Shown here piece after piece: positions 54,289 through 62,808 of a stretch of 64,000 nucleotides of DNA (the stretch's first letter is position 1; each line of letters starts with the position of its first letter). The stretch spans positions 44,605 to 108,604 of the forward strand of contig SFEL01000003.1 in the NCBI GenBank assembly GCA_004557245.1, in the 5' to 3' direction. This DNA is from Clostridiales bacterium (GTDB lineage: Bacteria; Bacillota; Clostridia; Christensenellales; CAG-138). The notes beneath the pieces were generated by a model that did not search any database, was not told the DNA's origin, and saw nothing but the letters and a program-made list of their open reading frames with translations. The translations under genes and the position numbers were made by a program.

Positions 54289-54720
54289 AGGCAGTATCCT
54301 GGTGGAATGCGGCCATGCCCTGCAGGCCATCGGAAAGTATGAGATCAAGGTATTCAATACCATCAATTTTTCCAAGAGCATGCACTACAATCCATTTGCC
54401 TATATCCACAGCGAGAAGGATATCCTGAAGCTCGTCACCACATTGATCGCCAACACCAAGGGCGACGGCAAATCCGGGGACGAGTTCTGGACCAAAGCAG
54501 AGACGCTGCTGTACTGCGCGTTGATCGGCTATATCCATTATGAAGCGCCGATCGAGGAACAGAACTTCGCAACCCTGATCGAATTCATCAATGCCATGGA
54601 GGTCCGAGAGGATGATGAGGAGTTCCAGAACCCGGTGGATATCATGTTCGAGAATCTGGAGAAAAGAAAGCCAAAGCACTTCGCTGTCAGGCAGTATAAA
54701 AAGTATAAACTGGCTGCAGG
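54289..54720 (+). pseudogene. virD4: virD4 coupling protein, segment 2 of 3
   Basis: This stretch codes for GSILVECGHAL...KVFNTINFSKSMHYNPFAYI, LVTTLIANTKGDGKSGDEFWTKAETLLYCALIGYIHY and FAVRQYKKYKLAA, the middle of the VirD4 family. It has no start of its own; it resumes in frame after the core repeat of element A and is cut again just before GKTAKS by element B. Intact codons on both sides argue for recent or reversible insertion. Confidence 0.93.
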
Positions 54721-54763
54721 AGTTGTATGCTTTAAGAGACTTCTTAATCAGTCGATTAGGAAG
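54717..54763 (+). promoter_or_regulatory. Element B left end: core, -10 half and leader hairpin
   Basis: CAGG is followed after AGTTG by TATGCT (54726-54731). In a circle it lies exactly 17 bp from the right-end TTGACA. A hairpin (CTTCTTAATC-AGTC-GATTAGGAAG, 54740-54763) lies just after the expected transcription start. Confidence 0.75.
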
Positions 54764-54804
54764 CCGCTTAAAACACACAGCTTGTGAGAAAGGAGTGCAA
54801 GAAA

Positions 54805-56664
54805 ATGAGCAAGAGAAAGATTACCGCCCTGTATGAGCGTCTCAGCCGTGACGATGACCAGCAGGGCGAGAGCAACAGTATAGCAAATCAAAAAAAGCTC
54901 CTCGAAAGCTATGCTGCCCAGCATGGTTTCCCGAACCCTGTCCACTTTACCGATGATGGTATCAGCGGAACCCGTTTTGACCGTCCCGGCTTTATGGCTC
55001 TGATGAAAGAAGTCGAGGCAGGTAATGTGGAATATTTGTGCCTAAAGGACATGAGTCGCATGGGTCGTGACTATCTGAAAGTCGGTCAGATTATGGAAAT
55101 TCTCCGGCAGAAAGGTGTCCGTCTGATTGCGGTCAATGACGGTGTGGACAGTGCCAGAGGGGACGATGATTTCACGCCGTTTCGGAACATCATGAACGAA
55201 TTTTATTGCCGTGATACAAGCCGGAAAATCCGTTCCACCTTTCAGGCAAAGGGCAAATCCGGCAAGCACCTGACCGGGACAGTCATCTACGGCTATCTCT
55301 GGAACGAAACCAGAGACCAGTGGATTGTAGACAAGGAAGCCGCTGAGGTCGTGAAGCGTATCTACCAGATGACCATTGATGGACTGGGACCCTACCAGAT
55401 TGCCAAGAAGCTGTCAGAGGAACAAGTCCTTATCCCCTCTGCCTATCTTGCCCAGCATGGCGAGGGTGTGAACAAGAACAAGACTTTTAAGGATATTTAC
55501 GGCTGGGGTTCCTCTACGGTGGTGGAAATCCTGAAAAAGCGTGAGTATCTGGGGCATACGGTCAACTTCAAGACCCGCAAGCACTACAAGGACAAGAAAA
55601 GCCACTATGTTTCCGAGGACGAATGGACAATCTTTGAAAATACCCATGAAGCCATCATTGACCAGCAGACCTTTGACCTTGTACAGAAAATCCGCAGCAA
55701 TGTCCGCCGCTATCCCAACGGCTGGGGCGAGACCGCACCGCTGACCGGGTTGCTCTATTGTGCCGATTGCGGCGGCAAGATGTATGTCCACCGCACCAAC
55801 AACGGCAAGCGGATTTCCCAGTACACCTGTTCCCAGTACAGCAAAGTCCCGGTGGGTGTGTTGTGCAAGACCCAGCACCGTATCAATGAATCGGTGGTTC
55901 TGGAACTGATTTCCGAGCTTTTGAAAGCGATTGCCGAATATACAAGGCATGACAGAGCCGAGTTTATCCGGGTGGTGCAGGAAGCACAGAACAGTCAACA
56001 GACAGCAGAAGTCAGAAAGAAAAAGACCCGCCTTGCCACCGCCAAAAACAGGCTGAAAGAACTGGAAGTTCTGCTTTGCAAAATCTATGAGGACAACATT
56101 CTGGGCAAGCTGCCGGACAGCCGCTATGCCACGCTGGACGCACAGTACGGCAAGGAACAAGCCGAACTGACAGATGAAATATCTTCTCTGGAAGCCAGCC
56201 TTACTGCCTATGAGAAGAACAAAAAATCAGCGCAGAATTTTATCTCTCTGATTGACAAGTATCAGAGCTTTGACAACCTGACCATTACCATGCTCAACGA
56301 GTTTATCGACAAAATCCTTGTCCATGAGCGTGACCGCAAGGGCAGCACCCAGACCACGCAGGAAATTGAGGTGTACTTCAATTTTGTAGGCAGGTTCGTT
56401 CCCCCGGCATTTGGCGAAGTGGAGTTGACCCCGGAAGAACTGGAAGAACTCCGTAAGCGTGAGGAACGCAAGGACAGGCTTCACCAGAACTACTTGAAGC
56501 GGAAAGCCAACGGGAAACAGAAAGAGTATGAGGAGCGCACCAAAGCCAGGAAAAAAGCGGAGATTGAAGCCAGAAAACAGGCAATCCGCACCGAAGATAT
56601 TGCCAGAGGGGTATTTATCCCAGTGAGCAGTTTGCCGCAGCTGGAACCGAGAAAGGGAGCGTGA
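54805..56664 (+). CDS. Large serine recombinase (TnpX/TndX type)
   Basis: This 619-residue protein has the catalytic domain MSKRKITALYERLSRDDDQQGESNSIANQ (S at about 11-25), DGISGTRFDRPGF and LKDMSRMGRDYL. The recombinase domain and zinc ribbon (LYCADCGGKMYVHRTNNGKR...YTC) follow, then a coiled C-terminus ending at normal length. ATG 54805 has AAAGGAG 9 bases upstream. It resembles the element A recombinase over its first two thirds but lacks the six-module tail. It should excise and insert element B. Confidence 0.93.
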   Translation: MSKRKITALYERLSRDDDQQGESNSIANQKKLLESYAAQHGFPNPVHFTDDGISGTRFDRPGFMALMKEVEAGNVEYLCLKDMSRMGRDYLKVGQIMEILRQKGVRLIAVNDGVDSARGDDDFTPFRNIMNEFYCRDTSRKIRSTFQAKGKSGKHLTGTVIYGYLWNETRDQWIVDKEAAEVVKRIYQMTIDGLGPYQIAKKLSEEQVLIPSAYLAQHGEGVNKNKTFKDIYGWGSSTVVEILKKREYLGHTVNFKTRKHYKDKKSHYVSEDEWTIFENTHEAIIDQQTFDLVQKIRSNVRRYPNGWGETAPLTGLLYCADCGGKMYVHRTNNGKRISQYTCSQYSKVPVGVLCKTQHRINESVVLELISELLKAIAEYTRHDRAEFIRVVQEAQNSQQTAEVRKKKTRLATAKNRLKELEVLLCKIYEDNILGKLPDSRYATLDAQYGKEQAELTDEISSLEASLTAYEKNKKSAQNFISLIDKYQSFDNLTITMLNEFIDKILVHERDRKGSTQTTQEIEVYFNFVGRFVPPAFGEVELTPEELEELRKREERKDRLHQNYLKRKANGKQKEYEERTKARKKAEIEARKQAIRTEDIARGVFIPVSSLPQLEPRKGA

Positions 56665-56668
56665 TTTT

Positions 56669-57046
56669 ATGAAAGAGTTGAAACCGAGAATCCATGAGAA
56701 CGGCATCGACTATGTGTTGGTGGGCGACTACTATGTGCCGGACTTGAAGCTGCCGGAGGAACGCCGACCCATTGGGCATTGGGGACGCTTGCACCAGTCC
56801 TATCTGAAATTGTACCGTCCCATACTCTACAACGAGCTGATTTTATCCGGCAGGCTCCACACTGTCCTTGCTGATCTGAACGAGCAGGCGGCAGACAGGC
56901 TGGGCTTGATTATCCGCCAGATGGCAGAAGCCGAAGGCGTGACAGAAACCTTAAAAGCTGAAAATCAGATGTTGTGGGTACAGTCCATGAACTCTATCCG
57001 CAACCGGGCAGAGGAAATCATCAAGGCTGAACTAATCTATTGTTGA
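56669..57046 (+). CDS. TnpV family transposon-encoded protein
   Basis: This 125-residue protein (YVLVGDYYVPDLKLPEERRPIGHWGRLHQSYLKLYRPILYNELILSG) is diagnostic for TnpV, known from Tn4451. Function is unknown. It starts 4 bp after the recombinase stop. Confidence 0.88.
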   Translation: MKELKPRIHENGIDYVLVGDYYVPDLKLPEERRPIGHWGRLHQSYLKLYRPILYNELILSGRLHTVLADLNEQAADRLGLIIRQMAEAEGVTETLKAENQMLWVQSMNSIRNRAEEIIKAELIYC

Positions 57047-57059
57047 GGGAGGTGAAGCT

Positions 57060-57341
57060 ATGATTTTGGAAGCTATGTATAATGGGGAGTTTTATCCCTG
57101 TGAAACGGTCGTACCTACATCGCCGGAATACCGCAAGGCAATTATAGCCTGTGAAAAGCTCATGGAGCAGCTGTCCCAGCGGTTGAGCAAAGAGGACTAT
57201 GAGCTGGTGCAGGAACTCCGGGCACAGACAGCAATCGCCCAATGTGAGGAAAGCGAAAGTCACTTCAAGTATGGCTTTTCGGCTGGGCTTATCGTTCAGC
57301 AGGAAGCCCATGAACAGGTACAACAGAAGAAAGAAAAATAG
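57060..57341 (+). CDS. DUF6809-like small protein
   Basis: This 93-residue protein (MILEAMYNGEFYPCETVVPTSPEYRKAIIACEKLMEQL) matches the small DUF6809 proteins found after tnpV in gut elements. AGGGAGGTG precedes the ATG. A strong hairpin follows the stop. Confidence 0.75.
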   Translation: MILEAMYNGEFYPCETVVPTSPEYRKAIIACEKLMEQLSQRLSKEDYELVQELRAQTAIAQCEESESHFKYGFSAGLIVQQEAHEQVQQKKEK

Positions 57342-57351
57342 CTGATAAACA

Positions 57352-57385
57352 CCGCCTGAACAGAGAAAAGCTGTTCAGGCGGTTT
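57352..57385 (+). terminator. Hairpin after the recombinase-tnpV unit
   Basis: A perfect 12 bp stem (CCGCCTGAACAG / CTGTTCAGGCGG), loop 7, with a short TTT tail. Confidence 0.65.
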
Positions 57386-57517
57386 CGGTGTTCGTCAGTA
57401 GATTTATTCACACTCTTGTGATAAAATTTGTTATAATCAAGTGTAGAAATAGATTGCATTGTGATTGTGCTGATTACAAAATTTGTCATATAATTTAGTG
57501 GAAGGTTGTGAAATAAA

Positions 57518-57940
57518 ATGATAACGAGATTTAAGCAACACATAGATATTCCGTATAGCCTACATGATATGGTTGTACATAAGATTACTTGCCGAAACGA
57601 TTCCGTTTATTTAGATTTTTGCTATGGATATGTGAGTACAAAAGCTCCTTGTCCACAAGTAGATGGACATATTACTATTGAAGATGTTGATATGGATTGT
57701 GCTTGTGTTTTACTATTAAGCAAATTGGGGAAATATGGCGATTTTGAAGGAACAAAAATGTCATTGAAAGATTTCGTTGAGAAGTATTCTGAGTATTACT
57801 TTGAAATTTTAGATGAACTGTATGGGTTCAATCAAGTGGAATATATTGGCTATCTGCGTTCTCCTCAAAATGACGAATTAATTCAAATGTCACTCTCAAT
57901 GTATTTTACCGGCGATATTGTATATGAAACTGAAGAGTGA
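57518..57940 (+). CDS. Unrecognised AT-rich cargo protein
   Basis: This 140-residue protein (MITRFKQHIDIPYSLHDMVVHKITCRNDSVYLDFCYGYVS) is not recognised. It is clearly more AT-rich than the rest of element B, stands alone between a terminator and the oriT candidate, and looks like passenger DNA. Its size and mixed strand/helix pattern would suit an immunity-type protein, but nothing specific supports that. Confidence 0.5.
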   Translation: MITRFKQHIDIPYSLHDMVVHKITCRNDSVYLDFCYGYVSTKAPCPQVDGHITIEDVDMDCACVLLLSKLGKYGDFEGTKMSLKDFVEKYSEYYFEILDELYGFNQVEYIGYLRSPQNDELIQMSLSMYFTGDIVYETEE

Positions 57941-57970
57941 CATCTTTGTGTTCTATGGGACTGAGTAATC

Positions 57971-58017
57971 CCTTAGAACTCTAAGGGCGCACTTCTATAC
58001 TCTCCTGCCGGGAGTAT
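57971..58017 (-). other. Candidate oriT of element B (MobQ type)
   Basis: On the reverse strand an 8 bp inverted repeat (ATACTCCC/GGGAGTAT-like, 58017-57997) is followed by AGAAGTGCGCCCT (57996-57984). It matches the IncQ/pGO1-type nick sequence AAGTGCGCCCT with its adjacent repeat. A second repeat CCTTAG-AACT-CTAAGG (57971-57986) flanks it. The MobA/MobL relaxase of this element is of the family that uses such sites. Confidence 0.75.
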
Positions 58018-58153
58018 TCGTGCGTCCTGCGGAGCTTCATTCTCTGTCAGCAGGAAAACCAGCAGATCGAGAATATTCCGTCACTTCGTTCCGACAAGGT
58101 GGCCACACCCCCTTGCGCCGTTTATGCGGCTATCCCCTGTGTACTTGCCGTCC

Positions 58154-58178
58154 GCAAACAGCATAAAATGCTGTTCGC
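58154..58178 (+). repeat. Inverted repeat near the element B oriT
   Basis: AACAGCAT-AAA-ATGCTGTT (58157-58175) is a perfect 8 bp repeat with further GC/GC pairs outside. The surrounding 57941-58246 has no gene. It may bind a relaxosome protein. Confidence 0.5.
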
Positions 58179-58246
58179 CGCCAGCAAGTTTTATAAAGTG
58201 AATCAATATCTATCAGTCAAATGGTGAAAAAGAAAGGGTGATTTAC

Positions 58247-58702
58247 ATGAAAAAAATGTTTATGTTGCTTATGGCGATTATGCTGTGTTTTGCATTGACT
58301 GCTTGTAGTGAAAAAGTAAGCATCGACTTTCCTTTTGAATTGTCCAGCGTCGAAAATGTGGAAATGTTCCGTTTCACTAATCCTGCGGATGCAGAGAAAA
58401 AAGTGATTACCGAATCAGAAGATATTGAAGGAATTTATCAAACTTTTGAAAGTATTTCTCTGAAAGATAAAGCAACTGAACCTACTGCTGGTGGTTCGGT
58501 GACCAGTTTTCGTTTTAATCTTTCTGATGGTACATCTTATGAGGTTATCTATTCGGCGGTTGCTGTAAAATCTGGAAGAATCATCACAACAGGTATGGAA
58601 CAAGATTTCTTCACCTCTGCCGATATTGGAGCAAACTGGGAAAGTTACGATTATGAAGTAATAGCTGCATCGGAAGATGAACTGCCAGCACTATATGAGT
58701 AA
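58247..58702 (+). CDS. DUF5301-like lipoprotein
   Basis: This 151-residue protein has a signal peptide and lipobox (LCFALTACSEKVS; lipidated Cys at about 20) and a soluble domain (FRFNLSDGTSYEVIYSAVAVKSGRI) resembling DUF5301. It would be anchored outside the cell. Its place in a mobile element suggests a surface role such as exclusion, but this is only a guess. AAAGGGTG precedes the ATG. Confidence 0.75.
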   Translation: MKKMFMLLMAIMLCFALTACSEKVSIDFPFELSSVENVEMFRFTNPADAEKKVITESEDIEGIYQTFESISLKDKATEPTAGGSVTSFRFNLSDGTSYEVIYSAVAVKSGRIITTGMEQDFFTSADIGANWESYDYEVIAASEDELPALYE

Positions 58703-58764
58703 AAAAGCAAACGGATATTCACTAACTTTCCATCATGAATGATACAATTTAATATCGAAAAAAT

Positions 58765-58810
58765 GACCGTTGATCTACACCGCCGTGTGAGAAATCAGCG
58801 GTCTTTTTTT
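58765..58810 (+). terminator. Terminator or attenuator before the mobilisation genes
   Basis: GACCGTTGAT / ATCAGCGGTC (10 pairs, one G-U) followed by T7, 31 bp upstream of the DUF3847 gene. Confidence 0.75.
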
Positions 58811-58841
58811 ATCCCCATTTTCAAAAAAGGAGGTCATTTTT

Positions 58842-59177
58842 ATGCCAGAGAAGAAAACACTCGACCAGCTCCGTTTGGAGAAAGAACGGGCAGAACTCCG
58901 GCTTGCCCAAGAGCAGCGCAGACTTACCCGTCTGGAAAACCGCAAGCAGTATTACGAGAAAGGCGAACGGGCGAAGCGTACCCATGAGCTGTGCAACATC
59001 GGCGGAATAGTAGAGAGCCTTGCCCCGGTGTTTAAGGGACTGCCCAAGCAGGAAATGTACGAACTGCTGGAAACGGTCTTTTCTCTGCCGGAGGTACAGC
59101 ACACGCTCCGCAGCTTTGCCAGCAGAAAGGAGGACGCAGGACATGGCTCTGTTCCATTTCACAGCCGACCAGATTAA
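58842..59177 (+). CDS. DUF3847 family protein
   Basis: This 111-residue protein has a charged helical N-terminus (LDQLRLEKERAELRLAQEQRRLTRLENRKQYYEKGERAKRTHELCNIGG). DUF3847 proteins regularly precede MobA/MobL relaxases in these elements and may be relaxosome accessory factors. AAAGGAGGT precedes the ATG. It overlaps the relaxase by 35 bp. Confidence 0.85.
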   Translation: MPEKKTLDQLRLEKERAELRLAQEQRRLTRLENRKQYYEKGERAKRTHELCNIGGIVESLAPVFKGLPKQEMYELLETVFSLPEVQHTLRSFASRKEDAGHGSVPFHSRPD

Positions 59178-60639
59178 ACGCAGCGAGGGGCAGTCTGTTA
59201 TGGCTTCCGCTGCCTACCGTTCCGGGGAAAAACTCCACAGCGCCTATTATGGCGAGGACAGCGACTACACCAGAAAGAAAGGCGTTATCTGTTCCGAAAT
59301 TCTCCTGCCGCCCCATGCACCGAGGGAGTTTGCCGACCGGGAAACCCTCTGGAACGCCGTAGAACACGCCGAGCATGGGAAGAAAGCCCAGCTTGCATAC
59401 AGCTTTGAAGTTTCCTTGCAGAATGAGTTTTCCCTTGAGGAAAATATCGCTCTGGCAAGGAAATTTTTGTTGGACAACTTTGTGAGCCGGGGCATGACGG
59501 TGGATGTGGCGTTTCACGAAAAGGAGACCGAGGAAGGCGGCACACCCAACCCCCACTTCCATTTTCTCTGCCCCATCCGTCCTATGAATCCGGACGGGAC
59601 ATGGGGCTTCAAGCAGCACCGTGTTTATCGTCTGGACGAGGACGGAAACCGCATCCGTGACCAGAACGGCAAGTTCCTCTTTGACGCTGTTCCCACCACC
59701 GACTGGGGAGACCCGGAAACGCTGGAACAATGGCGAAAGGCATGGGCTGATGTATGCAACGCCAAGTTTGCCGAGAAAGGGCTTGATGTCCGTATTGACC
59801 ACCGCAGCTATGAGCGGCAGGGACTTGACCTCTTGCCTACCGTCCATGAGGGAGCCGCTGTCCGGGCGATGGAGAAGAAAGGCATCCGCACCGAGAAAGG
59901 CGAGTTCAACCGCTGGATAAAAGCCACCAATGTCGTTATCCGGGATATTCGGGGAAAAATCGCTGTCCTGCTGGACTGGATAAAGGAAGCCAAAGCCGAG
60001 CTGGAGAAACCCAAGGCTCCCGACCTTGCTTCTCTGCTGGGCAGCTATTACGCCTACCGCAAATCCAAAGCCTACTCCCAGAAAGGCAAACTCAACAATC
60101 TCAAAGAGATGAACGAGACCTTCAATTATCTTCGGGAGAATGGAATTGCTACCCTTGCGGATCTGGAAAGCCGGGTGCAGACCCACCAGACCACCGTGGA
60201 CAGCTTAAAGGCAACGCTTGACAGCCAGAACGCCCGCATGAAAGCTATCCGCAGCCTGTCAGACGACAGCGACACTTTTAAGCGGTTGAAGCCTGTGTTT
60301 GCCGGTTTGCAGAAAATCAAGTTTGACAAGCCCAGAGCCGCATACAAGGCAGCACATGAAGCTGAGCTGAAACAGTTTTACGCCGCCAGACGCAGGCTGT
60401 CCCAAGAGTTCCCGGACGGAAAAGTGGATATGAAAAAGCTGTCCGAGGAATACAGCACTTTGGAGCAGACCCATTCTGAGACCTATGCCCAGTTTAAGAC
60501 CATCCGTGAGGATTTACAGCGGCTTTGGAGTGTCAAGTCGAAGATTGATACTGCCCGCAGTTTTCACGAGCGTACAGAGGAACAAACGCTCCAAAATCAA
60601 CCCCAAACACGACGCAAAAAGGAGGACATTGACCGATGA
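59143..60639 (+). CDS. MobA/MobL (MobQ) family relaxase
   Basis: This 498-residue protein starts MALFHFTADQIKRSEGQSVMASAAYRSGEKL, with the relaxase metal-binding motif NPHFHFLCPIRP (about residue 132) and a long helical C-terminus. It would nick at the oriT candidate 1.1 kb upstream. ATG 59143 has AAAGGAGG upstream, inside DUF3847. Its stop overlaps the primase gene. Confidence 0.92.
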   Translation: MALFHFTADQIKRSEGQSVMASAAYRSGEKLHSAYYGEDSDYTRKKGVICSEILLPPHAPREFADRETLWNAVEHAEHGKKAQLAYSFEVSLQNEFSLEENIALARKFLLDNFVSRGMTVDVAFHEKETEEGGTPNPHFHFLCPIRPMNPDGTWGFKQHRVYRLDEDGNRIRDQNGKFLFDAVPTTDWGDPETLEQWRKAWADVCNAKFAEKGLDVRIDHRSYERQGLDLLPTVHEGAAVRAMEKKGIRTEKGEFNRWIKATNVVIRDIRGKIAVLLDWIKEAKAELEKPKAPDLASLLGSYYAYRKSKAYSQKGKLNNLKEMNETFNYLRENGIATLADLESRVQTHQTTVDSLKATLDSQNARMKAIRSLSDDSDTFKRLKPVFAGLQKIKFDKPRAAYKAAHEAELKQFYAARRRLSQEFPDGKVDMKKLSEEYSTLEQTHSETYAQFKTIREDLQRLWSVKSKIDTARSFHERTEEQTLQNQPQTRRKKEDIDR

Positions 60640-62498
60640 ATTATACCCAAGCGCAGATTGACAGGGCGAACGCTGTCAGTCTGGAAGATTTTCTCCGTTC
60701 GCAAGGCGAGCAGCTTATAAAAAGCGGCAGAGAATACCGCTGGAAAGCACATGACAGCCTGACCATCCAGGGTAACAAGTGGTTTCGCCACAGCCAGAGC
60801 AAGGGCGGCTATCCCATTGATTTTGTCATGGAGTTTTACGGCAAGAGTTTTCCCGAAGCCGTGGAACTGCTGACCGGGGAGCATGGCGAAGCTCCCAAGA
60901 CCGCACCGCCGATGGAGTTCCGGCTTCCCACGCCCAGCAGAACCGCCGACAGGACAATCCAATATCTTTGTGAAGTACGAGGTCTCAGCAAGCAGATTGT
61001 TGAGACCTTTCTTTTGTCCGGGGATATTTATGAGGACAGCAACCATCACAACGCTGTCTTTGTGGGCAGAGACAGAAGCGGTATCCCAAGATATGCCCAT
61101 GTCCGGGGAACGGCAGACAGTTTCCGTCAGGACATTTCCGGCTCGGACAAGTCCTATGGTTTTGGCTATGTGGGGAACGGAAACCAGCTCTTTGCCTTTG
61201 AAGCCCCCATTGATTTGCTGTCTTTCCTCTGCCTGTATCCGCAGGAATGGCAGTCCCGTAGCTACCTTGCTTTGGGCGGTGTGTCCGGCAAGGCTTTGGA
61301 GCGTTTTCTCTCTGAACGCAGGGACATTCAGAAAGTGTTCCTCTGTCTGGATAGCGATACCGCAGGAAGCGAAGCCTGTCAGCGGCTTTTAGGGATAATT
61401 CCCGACAAAATCCCCGTTGTCCGTCTTGTACCGTCAAGAAAGGACTGGAACGATGTTTTAAAGCAGAAAGCCGAGATAACAAACCGCAAATTCATAGCCG
61501 AGACTATCCCCATGCGGGAACCGCCGGAAATCCAGCCTGTTCCCATGCTCCGTATGGCTGATGTGGAGCTGACAAGCGTGGAATGGCTCTGGTTTCCCTA
61601 TATCCCCTTTGGGAAGCTGACCATTATCCAGGGCAATCCCGGTGAGGGCAAGACCTACTTTGCCATGCGGCTGGCGGCAGCCTGTACCAACCGAAAGCCC
61701 CTGCCCGATATGGAACCTTTGGAACCGTTCAACATCATTTACCAGACCGCCGAGGACGGGCTGGGCGATACTGTCAAGCCCCGTCTGATAGAAGCCGAAG
61801 CAGACCTTGACCGGGTGCTGGTCATTGATGACAGGGACACGCCGCTGACCCTCACCGATGAACGGCTGGCAAGGGCAATCCGGGAAAACCATGCAAGACT
61901 GGTTATCATCGACCCAGTACAGGCGTTTCTGGGGGCTGATGTGGATATGAACCGGGCAAACGAGGTGCGACCTATCTTCCGCAGTCTGGGCGAGATTGCA
62001 CAGGAGACCGGGTGTGCCGTGGTGCTGATCGGACACTTGAACAAAGCTGCCGGAACGCAAAGCACTTACAGGGGGTTAGGCTCCATCGACATTACAGCGG
62101 CAGTCCGCAGCCTGCTCTTTATCGGCAAGCTGAAAGACAGCCCCACCACAAGGGTGTTAATCCATGAGAAAAGCTCTCTTGCCCCGCCGGGACAGTCCCT
62201 TGCCTTTTCTCTAGGAGACGAAAAAGGTTTTGTGTGGCTGGGGGCTTATGACATTACCGCCGATGAGCTGCTTGCCGGGACGGACACAGGAAAGGCAGAA
62301 AGCAAGACCGCACAGGCAGAAGCCCTGATACTCGATTTACTGGCAAACGGAAAGAAAATGCCCAGTGCAGAGCTGGAAAAGGCGGTCAATGACAGGGGTA
62401 TATCGTCCCGTACCCTCAGAACAGCAAAAGCCCGGATAGGTAGCCGACTTGTCACCGAGAAAAACGGTGCTTCATGGGTCTGCTATCTCCGGGCATAA
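60636..62498 (+). CDS. DUF3991/Toprim primase fused to RecA-type ATPase
   Basis: This 620-residue protein has a DUF3991/Toprim N-terminal half (about 1-290: SLEDFLRSQGEQLIKSGREYRWK, then CLDSDTAGSEACQRL). The C-terminal ATPase (about 300-590) carries GNPGEGKTYFAMRLA and LVIIDPVQAFLG. It is a primase-helicase for replication or second-strand synthesis. The ATPase half parallels the separate ATPase of element A. It starts in an ATGA overlap with the relaxase. Confidence 0.9.
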   Translation: MNYTQAQIDRANAVSLEDFLRSQGEQLIKSGREYRWKAHDSLTIQGNKWFRHSQSKGGYPIDFVMEFYGKSFPEAVELLTGEHGEAPKTAPPMEFRLPTPSRTADRTIQYLCEVRGLSKQIVETFLLSGDIYEDSNHHNAVFVGRDRSGIPRYAHVRGTADSFRQDISGSDKSYGFGYVGNGNQLFAFEAPIDLLSFLCLYPQEWQSRSYLALGGVSGKALERFLSERRDIQKVFLCLDSDTAGSEACQRLLGIIPDKIPVVRLVPSRKDWNDVLKQKAEITNRKFIAETIPMREPPEIQPVPMLRMADVELTSVEWLWFPYIPFGKLTIIQGNPGEGKTYFAMRLAAACTNRKPLPDMEPLEPFNIIYQTAEDGLGDTVKPRLIEAEADLDRVLVIDDRDTPLTLTDERLARAIRENHARLVIIDPVQAFLGADVDMNRANEVRPIFRSLGEIAQETGCAVVLIGHLNKAAGTQSTYRGLGSIDITAAVRSLLFIGKLKDSPTTRVLIHEKSSLAPPGQSLAFSLGDEKGFVWLGAYDITADELLAGTDTGKAESKTAQAEALILDLLANGKKMPSAELEKAVNDRGISSRTLRTAKARIGSRLVTEKNGASWVCYLRA

Positions 62499-62597
62499 GT
62501 CAAGAAGGCAAAGGTGGCAAAGTGGTTATAGATACCTTAAAGTTGCCGCCTTGCCTTCTTCTTTTTCTCACAACGATTTTTTACAGGAGGATTTTCT

Positions 62598-62762
62598 ATG
62601 ACAGAGACCACAAACGCAGCGAAAACCGAACCTTGCCCGACATTCAAGCGAACCATCGGCAAGACCACCTATCTCGTCCGTGTCCATTTCAGCGAGACCA
62701 GCAAGGAGACAATGGAGGATAAAATCAAGCGGCTGCTCCGGGAGGAAGTCCGCAGAATGTGA
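62598..62762 (+). CDS. TnpW family protein
   Basis: This 54-residue protein (FKRTIGKTTYLVRVHFSETSKETMEDKIKRLL) is a clear TnpW. AGGAGGATTTTCT precedes the ATG. A hairpin (GACTTTTT / AAAAAGTC, 62761-62789) overlaps its stop and touches the right-end TTGACA. Confidence 0.85.
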   Translation: MTETTNAAKTEPCPTFKRTIGKTTYLVRVHFSETSKETMEDKIKRLLREEVRRM

Positions 62763-62790
62763 CTTTTTCTTGAATTTGATTAAAAAGTCC

Positions 62791-62808
62791 TTGACAACTG
62801 GCATCAGG
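62791..62808 (+). promoter_or_regulatory. Element B right end: -35 half of a split promoter and core
   Basis: TTGACA (62791-62796), then 8 bp, then CAGG (62805-62808). Circle closure would place TATGCT of the left end 17 bp downstream, ahead of the recombinase gene. Confidence 0.75.

Larger units (their letters stand above)
54717..62808 (+). mobile_element. Element B: second Tn4451-like mobilisable element inside virD4
   Basis: CAGG is shared at 54717-54720 and 62805-62808, and virD4 continues in frame across them. The roughly 8.1 kb carries a serine recombinase at the left end, TnpV, DUF6809, an AT-rich unknown gene, a DUF5301 lipoprotein, DUF3847, a MobA/MobL relaxase, a primase-ATPase and TnpW. 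By alignment with element A the central dinucleotide is GG. Confidence 0.9.

Noticed and set aside
54270..54300. TTGACA at the element A right end read as an outward promoter for virD4 segment 2
   Set aside because: The best downstream -10 (TATCCT at 54295) is 19 bp away and poor. The 17 bp match to the element's own left end is far better.
59032..60186. Reverse-strand ORF (384 codons) opposite the MobA/MobL relaxase
   Set aside because: Shadow of a well supported relaxase gene; low-complexity translation without a family pattern.
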